Positions 42,936 through 50,864 of a stretch of DNA of 64,000 nucleotides are shown piece after piece. The stretch is from Rhodocyclaceae bacterium. Lineage in GTDB: Bacteria > Pseudomonadota > Gammaproteobacteria > Burkholderiales > Ga0077523. The stretch is from the NCBI GenBank assembly GCA_020248405.1, contig JADCHQ010000001.1, forward strand, positions 62,001 to 126,000. The letters run 5' to 3'. The position numbers and the translations under genes are program-made. The first letter of the stretch is position 1. The number at the start of each line of letters is the position of its first letter. The notes below the pieces were generated by a model. That model saw nothing but the letters and a program-made list of their open reading frames with translations, did no database searches and was not told where the DNA came from.

Positions 42936-44432
42936 ATGGGCAAACCCGAACTCTTCGAAACCATTCCAGACGCCCTGGCGGACAAGGACGAACTGGTGCG
43001 CCGGCTGCTCGAGGGCCTGCCCGCGCACTGCGTTTTGCACGCCCCCGAGCAACTCAAGCCCTACGAATGCGACGGCCTGTCGGCCTTTCGCGAGGTGCCG
43101 CTGGCGGTGGCCCTGCCCGAGACCGAAGAACAGGTGGTGCACGCGCTGCGCACCTGCCATGGCGTGCGCGTACCGGTGGTGGCACGCGGCGCCGGCACCG
43201 GCCTGTCGGGCGGCGCCCTGCCCCACCCGCGCGGCGTGACCCTGGGCCTGTCGAAGATGAAGTCCATCCTCGCCCTCGACCCTCTGGCGCGCACCGCGCG
43301 CGTGCAGCCCGGCGTGCGCAACCTTGCCATCTCCGAGGCGGCCGCGAAGCATGGCCTGTACTACGCCCCCGACCCCTCCTCGCAGATCGCCTGCTCCATC
43401 GGCGGCAACGTGGCCGAGAATTCCGGCGGGGTGCACTGCCTGAAGTACGGCCTCACGGTGCACAACGTGCTGGCCGTGCGGCTGGTCACCATCGAGGGCG
43501 AAGTGCTCGAACTGGGGGGCGAGGGACTCGACGCCGCCGGCCTCGACCTGCTGGCGCTCGCCATCGGCTCGGAGGGCCTGCTGGGTGTGGTGACCGAAAT
43601 CACCGTCAAGCTGCTGCCCCGGCCGCAACTGGCGCGCGTGGTGCTGGCCGCCTTCGGCTCGCTCGAGAAAGCCGGCGAAGCCGTGGCCAATGTCATTGGC
43701 GCGGGCATCATCCCGGCGGGCCTGGAGATGATGGACCGGCTCGCCACCGGCGCGGTGGAGCAGTTCGTGCACGCCGGCTACCCGCTCGACGCCGAAGCCA
43801 TCCTGCTGTGCGAATCCGACGGCACGCCCGAGGAGGTGGCCGAGGACATCGAGCGCATGATCGAGGTAATGCGCGCCAGCGGCGCCACCGAGATCCGCCT
43901 CTCGCGCGACGAAGCGGAGCGGCTGCGGTTTTGGTCGGGCCGCAAGTCCGCCTTCCCCGCCGTGGGGCGCCTCATGCCCGATTACTTCTGCATGGACGGC
44001 ACCATCCCCAAGCGCCAGCTGGGCCGGGTGCTGCGCGGCATCGAGAAGCTCTCGGCGGAATTCGGCCTCAAGTGCCCAAACGTGTTCCACGCCGGCGACG
44101 GTAACCTGCACCCGCTCATCATGTTCGACGCCAACGTGCCGGGCCAGCAGGAGCAGGCCAGCCGCTTCGGGGCGCGCATCCTCGAGTTGTGCGTGGAGGC
44201 CGGCGGCACCATCACCGGCGAGCACGGCGTGGGCATCGAGAAGATCGACCAGATGTGCGCGCAGTTCCGCCCCGACGAACTCGCCACCTTCCATGCCGTG
44301 AAGGCCGCCTTCGATGCGCAGCGTCTGCTCAACCCCGGCAAGGCAGTGCCCACGCTGCAGCGCTGCGCGGAATTCGGCGCCATGCACGTGCACCACGGCG
44401 AGCAGAAGTTTCCCGAGCTACCGCGGTTCTGA
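42936..44432 (+). CDS. glcD: glycolate oxidase subunit GlcD (FAD-linked)
   Basis: A 498-residue flavoprotein of the GlcD/D-lactate dehydrogenase family. The FAD-binding domain includes ARGAGTGLSGGALPH and CSIGGNVAENSGG. The C-terminal FAD-linked oxidase domain has HAGDGNLHPL and GEHGVGIEK. With GlcE and GlcF it oxidises glycolate to glyoxylate at the inner membrane, passing electrons to the respiratory chain. Gene order D-E-F and the neighbouring glycerate genes support glycolate over D-lactate. Confidence 0.95.
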   Translation: MGKPELFETIPDALADKDELVRRLLEGLPAHCVLHAPEQLKPYECDGLSAFREVPLAVALPETEEQVVHALRTCHGVRVPVVARGAGTGLSGGALPHPRGVTLGLSKMKSILALDPLARTARVQPGVRNLAISEAAAKHGLYYAPDPSSQIACSIGGNVAENSGGVHCLKYGLTVHNVLAVRLVTIEGEVLELGGEGLDAAGLDLLALAIGSEGLLGVVTEITVKLLPRPQLARVVLAAFGSLEKAGEAVANVIGAGIIPAGLEMMDRLATGAVEQFVHAGYPLDAEAILLCESDGTPEEVAEDIERMIEVMRASGATEIRLSRDEAERLRFWSGRKSAFPAVGRLMPDYFCMDGTIPKRQLGRVLRGIEKLSAEFGLKCPNVFHAGDGNLHPLIMFDANVPGQQEQASRFGARILELCVEAGGTITGEHGVGIEKIDQMCAQFRPDELATFHAVKAAFDAQRLLNPGKAVPTLQRCAEFGAMHVHHGEQKFPELPRF

Positions 44433-44471
44433 TCCTCACCCTGTCGCCGCCCGCTGCAACGCCCCCCGCCC

Positions 44472-45527
44472 GTGCTCGATCAGTTCGCCGACACCATCCG
44501 CGCCGCCGCCGCCCGCGGCGCCAGCCTGCGCATCCGCGGCGGTGGCGGGAAAGACTTCTACGGCGTGCGTCTGGAGGGTGACGTGCTCGACACCACCGGC
44601 CACACGGGCGTGGTGAACTACGACCCTTCCGAACTGGTGATCACCGTGCGCGCGGGCACACCGGTGGCGGAGGTGGAGGCGGTGCTGGCCGGGCGTGGCC
44701 AGATGCTCGCCTTCGAGCCGCCGCGCCTCAATGCCGCCGGCACCATCGGCGGCGCCATCGCCAGCGGCTGGTCGGGCCCCCGTCGAGTGGCTGCCGGCTC
44801 GGCGCGCGACTTCGTGCTCGGCGTGCGGCTGCTCGACGCCCGCGCCCGGCCGCTGTCCTTTGGCGGACAGGTGATGAAGAACGTGGCGGGCTACGACCTG
44901 TCGCGCTTTCTGGCCGGCTCCTTCGGCACCCTGGCCCTCATCACCGAGGTATCCCTGAAGGTGCTGCCGCGCCCCGTGGCCGAGGCCACGCTGCGCTTCG
45001 AGCTGGATGAAGCCGCCGCCCTGGACACCGTCAACCGCTGGGCCGGCCAGCCCCTGCCCCTGTCCGCTAGTTGCCACATGGACGCGGCGCTGTGGGTACG
45101 GCTGTCGGGCGCCTGTGCCGCCGTGGACGCCGCCCTGGCGCGGCTGGGCGGCGAGCGCGTGGACGATGCCGAAGCCGCGCGCTTCTGGGCCTCGCTGCGC
45201 GACCAGACCCACCCGTTCTTCGCCACCGCCTCCACCCTGTGGCGGCTGTCGATCCGGGGCACGGCTGCACCCCTCGGGCTGGGTGCGCAGCTCACGGAGT
45301 GGCACGGGGGGCTGCGCTGGATCGCCGCGCCGCTGGAAGCCCAGGTTGCCCACGCCGCGGCCCGCGGCTCCGGCGGCCACGCCACCCTGTATCGCGCCGA
45401 CGCTGCCCTGCGGTCCGGCGGCATCCAGCACCTGGGCTCCGCCGTGCTGGCCCTGCACCAGCGCTTGAAGCAGGCCCTCGACCCGCAAGGTCTGTTCGGG
45501 GCGCACCGCCTGCACCCTGATTTCTGA
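44472..45527 (+). CDS. glcE: glycolate oxidase subunit GlcE (FAD-binding)
   Basis: A 351-residue FAD-binding subunit, the usual GlcE length. It holds the PCMH-type FAD domain (RIRGGGGKDFYG, GTIGGAIASGWSGPRR, QVMKNVAGYDLSRF) without the full C-terminal oxidase domain of GlcD. Translation starts with GTG at 44472, 39 bp after glcD. It is needed with GlcD and GlcF for an active glycolate oxidase complex. Confidence 0.94.
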   Translation: MLDQFADTIRAAAARGASLRIRGGGGKDFYGVRLEGDVLDTTGHTGVVNYDPSELVITVRAGTPVAEVEAVLAGRGQMLAFEPPRLNAAGTIGGAIASGWSGPRRVAAGSARDFVLGVRLLDARARPLSFGGQVMKNVAGYDLSRFLAGSFGTLALITEVSLKVLPRPVAEATLRFELDEAAALDTVNRWAGQPLPLSASCHMDAALWVRLSGACAAVDAALARLGGERVDDAEAARFWASLRDQTHPFFATASTLWRLSIRGTAAPLGLGAQLTEWHGGLRWIAAPLEAQVAHAAARGSGGHATLYRADAALRSGGIQHLGSAVLALHQRLKQALDPQGLFGAHRLHPDF

Positions 45528-45536
45528 GCGCTGCCC

Positions 45537-46793
45537 GTGGAAACCCATCTCGCCGACTTCATCAAGGACACACCCGAGGGCCGCGAGGCCGAGGCCATCC
45601 TGCGCCGCTGCGTGCACTGCGGCTTCTGCACCGCCACCTGCCCAACCTACCAGTTGCTGGGCGACGAGCTGGACGGGCCGCGCGGCCGCATCTATCTCAT
45701 CAAGCAAGTGCTCGAAGGCGCACCCGCCACGGCCAACACCCAGCTGCACCTGGACCGCTGCCTCACCTGCCGCTCCTGCGAATCCACCTGCCCCTCCGGC
45801 GTGGCCTACGGCAGGCTGGCCGACATCGGTCGCAAGGTGGTGGAAGACCAGGTGGGCCGCGGCCCCCTGGACGGCCTGAAGCGCAAGCTTCTGGCCACCG
45901 GCCTGTCCAGTCCGGCGCTGTTCGGGTCCGCTGCCGCCGCAGGCCGCGCGGTGCGCGGCCTGCTGCCCCAGTCGCTGCGCCAGAAGCTGCCCGACGCCGA
46001 TCCGGCCGGCCCCTGGCCGCCCGCACGCCACGCCCGGCGCATGGTGGTGCTGGAGGGCTGCGTGCAGCCCTCCCTGGCGCCGGACATCAATGCCGCTGCC
46101 GCGCGGGTGCTCGACCGGATCGGCATTTCGCTCATCCGTGCGCCGCGGGCGGGGTGCTGCGGCGCAGTGGAATTCCACCTCAACTACCAGGACGCCGGGC
46201 GCGAGGCCATGGGCCGCAACGTGGACGCCTGGTTCCCGCTGCTGGAGCAGGGCGTGGAGCGCGTGGTCATCACGGCCAGCGGCTGCGGCAGCACGGTAAA
46301 GGAGTACGGCCATCACCTTGGCGATCACCCGCGCCTCGCCGGGGCCGCGCAGCGGGTGTCGGTCGCCAGCGCCGACCTCACCGAAGTGCTGGAAGCCGAA
46401 AGCGCCGCGCTGGTGCCGCTGCTGCAACGGGCAGCCGCGTCGCGGCCCCGCCGCCCCCTGGCCTGGCACTCGCCGTGTTCGCTGCAGCACGGTCAGCAGA
46501 TTCGCGGCAAGGCCGAAGCACTGCTGGAGGCCGCCGGCTTCCACCTCACGGCCGTGCCCGACGCGCACCTGTGCTGCGGCTCGGCCGGCACCTATTCGCT
46601 GTTACAGCCCGAACTGTCCCAGCAGTTGCTGCGCAACAAAGTGGCTGCGCTGGCCTCGGGCGCGCCCGAGGGTGTGGCCACGGCCAACATCGGCTGCCTC
46701 ACCCACATTCAAAGCGGCACGGCGCTGCCGGTGCAGCACTGGGTGCAGTGGATCGACGCGGTGCTGGACCAGCCCCCGCCTGCCGCTAGTTGA
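45537..46793 (+). CDS. glcF: glycolate oxidase iron-sulfur subunit GlcF
   Basis: A 418-residue subunit with two [4Fe-4S] motifs: Cys25/28/31/35 (CVHCGFCTATCP) and Cys75/78/81/85 (CLTCRSCESTCP). Two CCG domains follow (GCCGAVEFH and LCCGSAGTY regions). It relays electrons from the flavin subunits to quinone. Translation starts with GTG at 45537, 9 bp after glcE. Its stop overlaps the convergent hypothetical gene by 8 bp. Confidence 0.95.
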   Translation: METHLADFIKDTPEGREAEAILRRCVHCGFCTATCPTYQLLGDELDGPRGRIYLIKQVLEGAPATANTQLHLDRCLTCRSCESTCPSGVAYGRLADIGRKVVEDQVGRGPLDGLKRKLLATGLSSPALFGSAAAAGRAVRGLLPQSLRQKLPDADPAGPWPPARHARRMVVLEGCVQPSLAPDINAAAARVLDRIGISLIRAPRAGCCGAVEFHLNYQDAGREAMGRNVDAWFPLLEQGVERVVITASGCGSTVKEYGHHLGDHPRLAGAAQRVSVASADLTEVLEAESAALVPLLQRAAASRPRRPLAWHSPCSLQHGQQIRGKAEALLEAAGFHLTAVPDAHLCCGSAGTYSLLQPELSQQLLRNKVAALASGAPEGVATANIGCLTHIQSGTALPVQHWVQWIDAVLDQPPPAAS

Positions 46794-47331
46794 GCACCCG
46801 GCTCGCGCCAGTTTCGGAAGCGCCCAGGGCCGGTTTCGGCAACTCCAGACGCAGATCCCACTCGGCCTTTTCCACGGCGGCCTGGGTGAGGCGCATGAGC
46901 CCATGTAAAAGGCTATCGCCCAGGGTGAGGTGCGCCCCCTGGCCCTCGGCGGGCAGCAGCGCCAGCAGACTGCGCTCGGCATCCACGCGGCGCGCCTGGA
47001 TGCGCATGATGAGCAGCGGCGCTTCACCCAGCGGCCGGTCGCGCGGCGGCTGGGGCCCTTGCGGTGCGGTTTGCTCCTCGCGGGTGGAAAGCTGCACCTC
47101 GCGCAGCGCCTTTTCGTGGGCAAACTGCAGGATGGCGCTGCGCGCTTCGGGGTCGGCCTGGCGCTGAATTTCGGGTTTGCCCTCGGCCAGTTGCAGCATG
47201 GCCAGCCACAGCCGCTTCACGCAGCGCCGCGTCAGCCACAACAACACCTCGGTCTGGCCATCCACCAGGATGCGCATCACCAGGCGGTCCTGTTCGGGTT
47301 CGAAATCGACGCGAATCTTTTCCAGGCGCAT
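46786..47331 (-). CDS. hypothetical cytoplasmic protein (unrecognised)
   Basis: A 181-residue protein without signal peptide or membrane helix. It begins MRLEKIRVDFEPEQDRLVMRI, suggesting an N-terminal beta-strand domain, then LWLTRRCVKRLWLAMLQLAE, a basic amphipathic helix. The middle is Gln/Pro/Arg-rich (APQGPQPPRDRP), and the end is a leucine-rich helical stretch (HLTLGDSLLHGLMRL). I do not recognise the family. It converges on glcF with an 8-bp overlap. The ATG at 47331 lies only about 45 bp from a strong minus-strand terminator, so its promoter must overlap or sit very close to that hairpin. Confidence 0.7.
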   Translation of the reverse strand: MRLEKIRVDFEPEQDRLVMRILVDGQTEVLLWLTRRCVKRLWLAMLQLAEGKPEIQRQADPEARSAILQFAHEKALREVQLSTREEQTAPQGPQPPRDRPLGEAPLLIMRIQARRVDAERSLLALLPAEGQGAHLTLGDSLLHGLMRLTQAAVEKAEWDLRLELPKPALGASETGASRVLN

Positions 47332-47374
47332 GGCGCAGGCTCGTGCAGGGTGTGAACCGATTCTACCCTCCACG

Positions 47375-47405
47375 AAAAAAAACCCGGCGGACAGCCGCCG
47401 GGTTT
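47375..47405 (-). terminator. intrinsic terminator downstream of the SBP/two-component operon
   Basis: AAACCCGGCGG (47380-47390) pairs with CCGCCGGGTTT (47395-47405) around ACAG. Eight A on the plus strand (47375-47382) give a proper T-tract on the minus strand. It closes the histidine kinase-regulator-SBP operon, about 175 bp past the SBP stop. Confidence 0.85.
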
Positions 47406-47556
47406 AAATCGAGAGGAGTTGAAACGACTACCGTACTGCGAGCCTGCTGCGCCCGGCCGGGCTGACATCCCCACTTGCTTCGCCACCTCGACCGCAACGA
47501 CGCCACGATAGGCGCACCGGCGGGGCGGCGACAGCGCAGCTTCGCCCGTTCGGACC

Positions 47557-47571
47557 CGGGAATGCTTCCCG
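47557..47571. promoter_or_regulatory. CGGGA-N5-TCCCG palindrome just after the SBP gene
   Basis: CGGGAATGCTTCCCG has the same CGGGA-N5-TCCCG form as the two palindromes between the kinase and TonB genes. It lies 9 bp beyond the SBP stop and about 230 bp upstream of the hypothetical gene at 47331. It may be a further regulator site, or simply a 6-bp hairpin at the mRNA end; there is no T-tract. Confidence 0.35.
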
Positions 47572-47579
47572 CGCGAGGA

Positions 47580-48776
47580 TCAGGGCACCGCGGGCGCGAG
47601 CTGCCAATTGCGGCCGTCGAAGCGCAGCAACACCAGGTCCTCCACCGGGTAGTAGTCGGTCTTGGAGGTGGTGACCCGCACACCCGGGAACAACATGGGG
47701 AACTCCACGTTGGTCATGCTGGTGGCCACCTTCATGATGTTGTCGCGCGACAGGTCATCGCCCGCCTGGCGCAGCACGTACTCGAGCGCCTGGGCCACCT
47801 GGTAGCCGTGGGCGGCGATGCCGTCCATGGGGTTACCGTCGTAGAACTTGCGCGCCCATTCCAGGTACTTCCGGATGGCCACGTCCTGGGCGAAGGCGAT
47901 GGTGTCGGGCGCCTTGGCGTAGTAGGCCGAGTGCATGCCTGCGGCGTTTTCCAGGCCACCGGGCTCGAGCACCGTCTTGACTGCGGCGCTGGCAATGCCC
48001 GTGTAGTGCACGGGCCTCCAGCCAATTTCGCCCATCTTGCGCAGCACCTGAGAAGCGTGTTTTCCGCCCATGGCACTGAACAGGGTGTCGGCACCCGAGG
48101 CCTTCAACGCCACCACCTGGGTGTCCACGGTGGGATCGGTGAGTTCGTAGGTCTGCTCGGCCACGATCATGGTCCTGGCCTTGTCGCCCAAGGCGTCCCG
48201 CAGGCCCGCCAGGTAGTCTCGGCCGTACTCGTCGTTGAGGGTGAGGGTGCCGATCTTTGCGTTGGGGCGCGTCTTGAGGATGTGCCGGCCGTAGAGCTGG
48301 CCCTCGTGGCGGTAGGAAGGCATCCACCCCATGGTCCAGGGGAATTTCTCGTGATCGCCCCAGGCGCTGTCGCCGCCGGCCACGAACAGCTGCGGCACCT
48401 TCTTCGCGTTGAGGTACTTGCGCACCGCCAGGTTGTTTGGCGTGCCCACGGAACTGAACATGAGCAGCACCTGGTCCTGCTCCACCAGGCGCCGGGTGTG
48501 CTCCACGGTCTTGGAGGGCAGCGAGGCATCGTCCAGGCTGATGAAGCGCACCTTGCGGCCGTTGATGCCGCCGGCGGCGTTGATGGCGTCGAAGAAGCCC
48601 TTGTGGGCCTTGCCCAGGGCGGCATAGGCCGACAGCGGCCCGCTGTAGGGCATGGTCTGGCCGATCAGGATCTCCGTCTCGGTAACGCCGGGCCCGGTGT
48701 ACTTCTGCGCCAGCGCGGGAAGCGCGCACAGAACGAGCGCCGCAGTGAGCGAGGCGGCGCGGATGGGCGATGCCAT
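47580..48776 (-). CDS. periplasmic ABC substrate-binding protein, LivK/branched-chain amino-acid type
   Basis: A 398-residue binding protein with a signal peptide (cut near ALPALAQ). The mature start GVTETEILIGQTMPYSGPLSAYAALGKA is typical of the type I periplasmic-binding LivK/HAAT family, with DDASLPSKTVEHTRRLVEQ following. No LivHMGF genes are adjacent. Instead it lies 79 bp after a response regulator and kinase on the same strand, so it may feed a signalling role or a transporter encoded elsewhere. Family members bind amino acids, aromatic acids or amides; the ligand is unknown. The ATG at 48776 has CAGGAG upstream. Confidence 0.88.
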   Translation of the reverse strand: MASPIRAASLTAALVLCALPALAQKYTGPGVTETEILIGQTMPYSGPLSAYAALGKAHKGFFDAINAAGGINGRKVRFISLDDASLPSKTVEHTRRLVEQDQVLLMFSSVGTPNNLAVRKYLNAKKVPQLFVAGGDSAWGDHEKFPWTMGWMPSYRHEGQLYGRHILKTRPNAKIGTLTLNDEYGRDYLAGLRDALGDKARTMIVAEQTYELTDPTVDTQVVALKASGADTLFSAMGGKHASQVLRKMGEIGWRPVHYTGIASAAVKTVLEPGGLENAAGMHSAYYAKAPDTIAFAQDVAIRKYLEWARKFYDGNPMDGIAAHGYQVAQALEYVLRQAGDDLSRDNIMKVATSMTNVEFPMLFPGVRVTTSKTDYYPVEDLVLLRFDGRNWQLAPAVP

Positions 48777-48855
48777 GAGGGGTCTCCTGGAAATTGCGGG
48801 GCGCCGCACGGGCGCACGGCGACGAAAGTCTAACAGCCGCTCGAGGCGGCCGCTG

Positions 48856-49536
48856 TCAGCGCCCGCCGGCGCTCTCCACCGCCGCCACCGGGTCGTTGTC
48901 CAGCATGCCGTGCATCATGGCCATGCGCACCACCTGGGCGGTGTTGGAGACGTCGAGCTTGGCGCGGATGTTGGACTGGTGATTGGCCACGGTCTTGTAG
49001 GACAGCGACAGGATGCGGCCGATCTCGCCAATCGAATGGCCGGCCACCAGCAGCCGGAACACCTCGAACTCCCGCGGGCTCAGGGCCTGCAGCGGGTTGT
49101 CGTGGCCGGGCAGCATCTGCACCGCCAGCTCCTGCGCCATATCGTGGCTGATGTAGAGCTTGCCCTCCGCCACCAGCCGCACCGCCTCCACCAGCACCTC
49201 GGGCGCGCTCGACTTGGTGACGTAGCCCCGCGCGCCCATCTGCAGCGCCCGGGACGGGAACACCACGTCCTCGTGCATGCTGAACATGAGAATGCGCGCC
49301 TGGGGCTCGCGCGCCAGGATACGCCGCGCGCACTCCAGCCCCCCGATGCCGGGCAGGTTGATGTCCAGCACCGTCACATGGGGGACATGCTCCACGAACA
49401 GCCGATAGGCGTCCTCGCCGCTGGCGGCCTCGGCCACCACGGTGATATCGCTGGTGCGCTCCAGCAGGCGGCGATAGCCCTCGCGCACCACGGCGTGATC
49501 GTCGGCGAGCAGAACAGTGGTCTTGTTCGGGGGCAT
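48856..49536 (-). CDS. NarL/FixJ-type response regulator
   Basis: A 226-residue regulator. The receiver has acidic Asp12-Asp13, the phospho-acceptor Asp58 (VLDINLPG) and the Lys in YVTKSS. A LuxR-type helix-turn-helix follows: LSPREFEVFRLLVAGHSI, then TVANHQSNIRAKL. It starts 24 bp after the kinase stop, forming a two-component pair. It is the prime candidate to bind the CGGGA palindromes at 50651-50725. The ATG at 49536 has GGAG 9 nt upstream; a TTG six codons earlier is less likely. Confidence 0.92.
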   Translation of the reverse strand: MPPNKTTVLLADDHAVVREGYRRLLERTSDITVVAEAASGEDAYRLFVEHVPHVTVLDINLPGIGGLECARRILAREPQARILMFSMHEDVVFPSRALQMGARGYVTKSSAPEVLVEAVRLVAEGKLYISHDMAQELAVQMLPGHDNPLQALSPREFEVFRLLVAGHSIGEIGRILSLSYKTVANHQSNIRAKLDVSNTAQVVRMAMMHGMLDNDPVAAVESAGGR

Positions 49537-49560
49537 GGATTCGTTCTCCGGCAAAAGTCT

Positions 49561-50535
49561 CTAAAGAGGGATGACGGCGCTCACCCGCAGACCGCCGCGG
49601 GCGCCACGCTCCAGCGCGAAGCGGCCGCGCAGCACTTCCACCCGCTCGCGCAGGCCTAGCAGCCCCAGCCCCAGACGCGGCTCGCCGCCGGGCGGCAGGC
49701 CTTTGCCGTCATCTTCCACGCTCACGTGCAAGCTGGCAGCGCCCTGGAGGTGGCGCAGTTCGATGCGCACTTCCCTCGCCTGGGCGTGCTTGGTGACGTT
49801 GGTGAGGCACTCCTGCACCAGTCTATAGACGGTGATGTTGAGGCTCTCGCCCAGGCCGTCGATGCTGCCGTCGGTCTCGAAGCTGCAGCGCACTTCCGGA
49901 TGACGGCGTCGCCATTGGTCCACCAAGTACTGCACCGCCGAAGGCAGGCCCAGCTCGTCCAGGGCCACGGGGCGCAGCCGGCGCATGAGGTTGCGGGCCA
50001 CTTCGTACACGTGATTGGCCACCTCGATGATGGCGCGCGACAGCGCCCGGGCGTCCTCCGGCAGGTCGGTGCGATCGCGCAGCGCCACGGCGTCGAGCTT
50101 GAGGGCGTTGAGCCACTGCCCCATTTCATCGTGCAGCTCGCGGGCGATGTTGCGCCGCTCGTCCTCCTGCACCTGGATGCTGCGCTGGACCAGCAGACGG
50201 TTCTCCGCCAGGGTGGCTGCCAGCCGGTCCTGGGCGTGCAGGCGCAGGCGCATCTCCGCCGCCGCCTGGCGGTGCCGCCGCCAGGAATACCAGGTGAGGC
50301 CTGCCAGCATGGCCACCAGGGCCAGCGGGAGTTCGTCCACCTGCCAGCTCTCCAGAGCGCGCATGCGGGTCGCGAAGCCCTCCGATAGCTCGAGCCACGA
50401 GCCCAGCAGGAAAGTGCCCAGGGTGATGCCGGCCACCAGGGCGAGGTCGCGGCGCGCCTGGTTGAGAGGGCGGTGCTCACCCGGAGTTGCGCCGGACAGC
50501 ACAGCGCTGCCGGGATTCAGGGAAGGTGCATGCAT
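49561..50535 (-). CDS. sensor histidine kinase, HisKA_3 (NarX/UhpB-like)
   Basis: A 324-residue kinase with two membrane helices (about residues 32-50 and 69-85) enclosing a periplasmic loop of under 20 residues. A coiled linker follows, then the HisKA_3 box with His135 (RRNIARELHDEMGQ) and an ATPase domain (DDGKGL, GLGLLGLRERV). The loop is too small for a usual sensor domain, so input may come through the membrane, the linker or a partner such as the SBP encoded downstream. It is divergent from the TonB receptor. A promoter TTGAGG-N18-TATAAG is visible on the minus strand at 50597-50626. Confidence 0.92.
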   Translation of the reverse strand: MHAPSLNPGSAVLSGATPGEHRPLNQARRDLALVAGITLGTFLLGSWLELSEGFATRMRALESWQVDELPLALVAMLAGLTWYSWRRHRQAAAEMRLRLHAQDRLAATLAENRLLVQRSIQVQEDERRNIARELHDEMGQWLNALKLDAVALRDRTDLPEDARALSRAIIEVANHVYEVARNLMRRLRPVALDELGLPSAVQYLVDQWRRRHPEVRCSFETDGSIDGLGESLNITVYRLVQECLTNVTKHAQAREVRIELRHLQGAASLHVSVEDDGKGLPPGGEPRLGLGLLGLRERVEVLRGRFALERGARGGLRVSAVIPL

Positions 50536-50864
50536 GGGCCAGGGCCAGGGGGGAGCGATCGAGCGCGGGAGTGCCCCTCTTCGGGGCCATGTGAGGCTTA
50601 TACCGAAACAGGGCGGCTTGCCTCAAGGCCGCGGGATTCCGGTCCGCAGCCGGGAATATCTCCCGATGCGGCAGCCAGGGCCGCGCTCCTGCCGCCCCCG
50701 AGGCGTGAAGCGGGAGAATTTCCCGGCCCAGCGCGGGAATCCGGCTTGCCGCTCCCGGCACCCGCACCGAATACCCTTCCGGCCTTCAGAAGAAGATGCG
50801 CTGCCGCCGTTGTGGCGGCACGCGCAGTCATCGCCTCGATCCCAAACCGCCCGAGAGCCTCCTC
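50536..50864. promoter_or_regulatory. divergent control region with a symmetric CGGGA operator array
   Basis: Between the kinase and the TonB receptor lie two palindromes, CGGGAATATCTCCCG (50651-50665) and CGGGAGAATTTCCCG (50711-50725), 60 bp apart centre to centre. They are flanked by CGGGATTCCGG (50632-50642) and CGGGAATCCGG (50734-50744). A TCCCG half lies at 50753-50757. The kinase promoter TTGAGG-N18-TATAAG (minus, 50597-50626) puts its nearest palindrome near -68. A weaker TonB promoter (TTGCCG at 50746-50751, AATACC at 50770-50775) puts the other near -64. This looks like a shared binding array for the NarL-type regulator. No B12 or other riboswitch is seen. Confidence 0.6.

Noticed and set aside
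41976-46568. Very long open frames antisense to glcD/glcE/glcF and the glycerate kinase
   Set aside because: They arise from GC-rich third positions opposite real genes; composition is low-complexity and no family motif is present. The same applies to long antisense frames at 53245-55071, 4922-6259, 59140-60528 and 61261-63354.
47419-47511. Small TTG-initiated frame of 30 codons with a GAGGAG site
   Set aside because: Short, TTG start, in a gap between a terminator and a gene end; no signal, family or conservation evidence.
50536-50864. Cobalamin or other riboswitch ahead of the TonB receptor
   Set aside because: The B12-box and the other conserved cobalamin-riboswitch segments are absent; the gap is better explained by palindromic protein sites.
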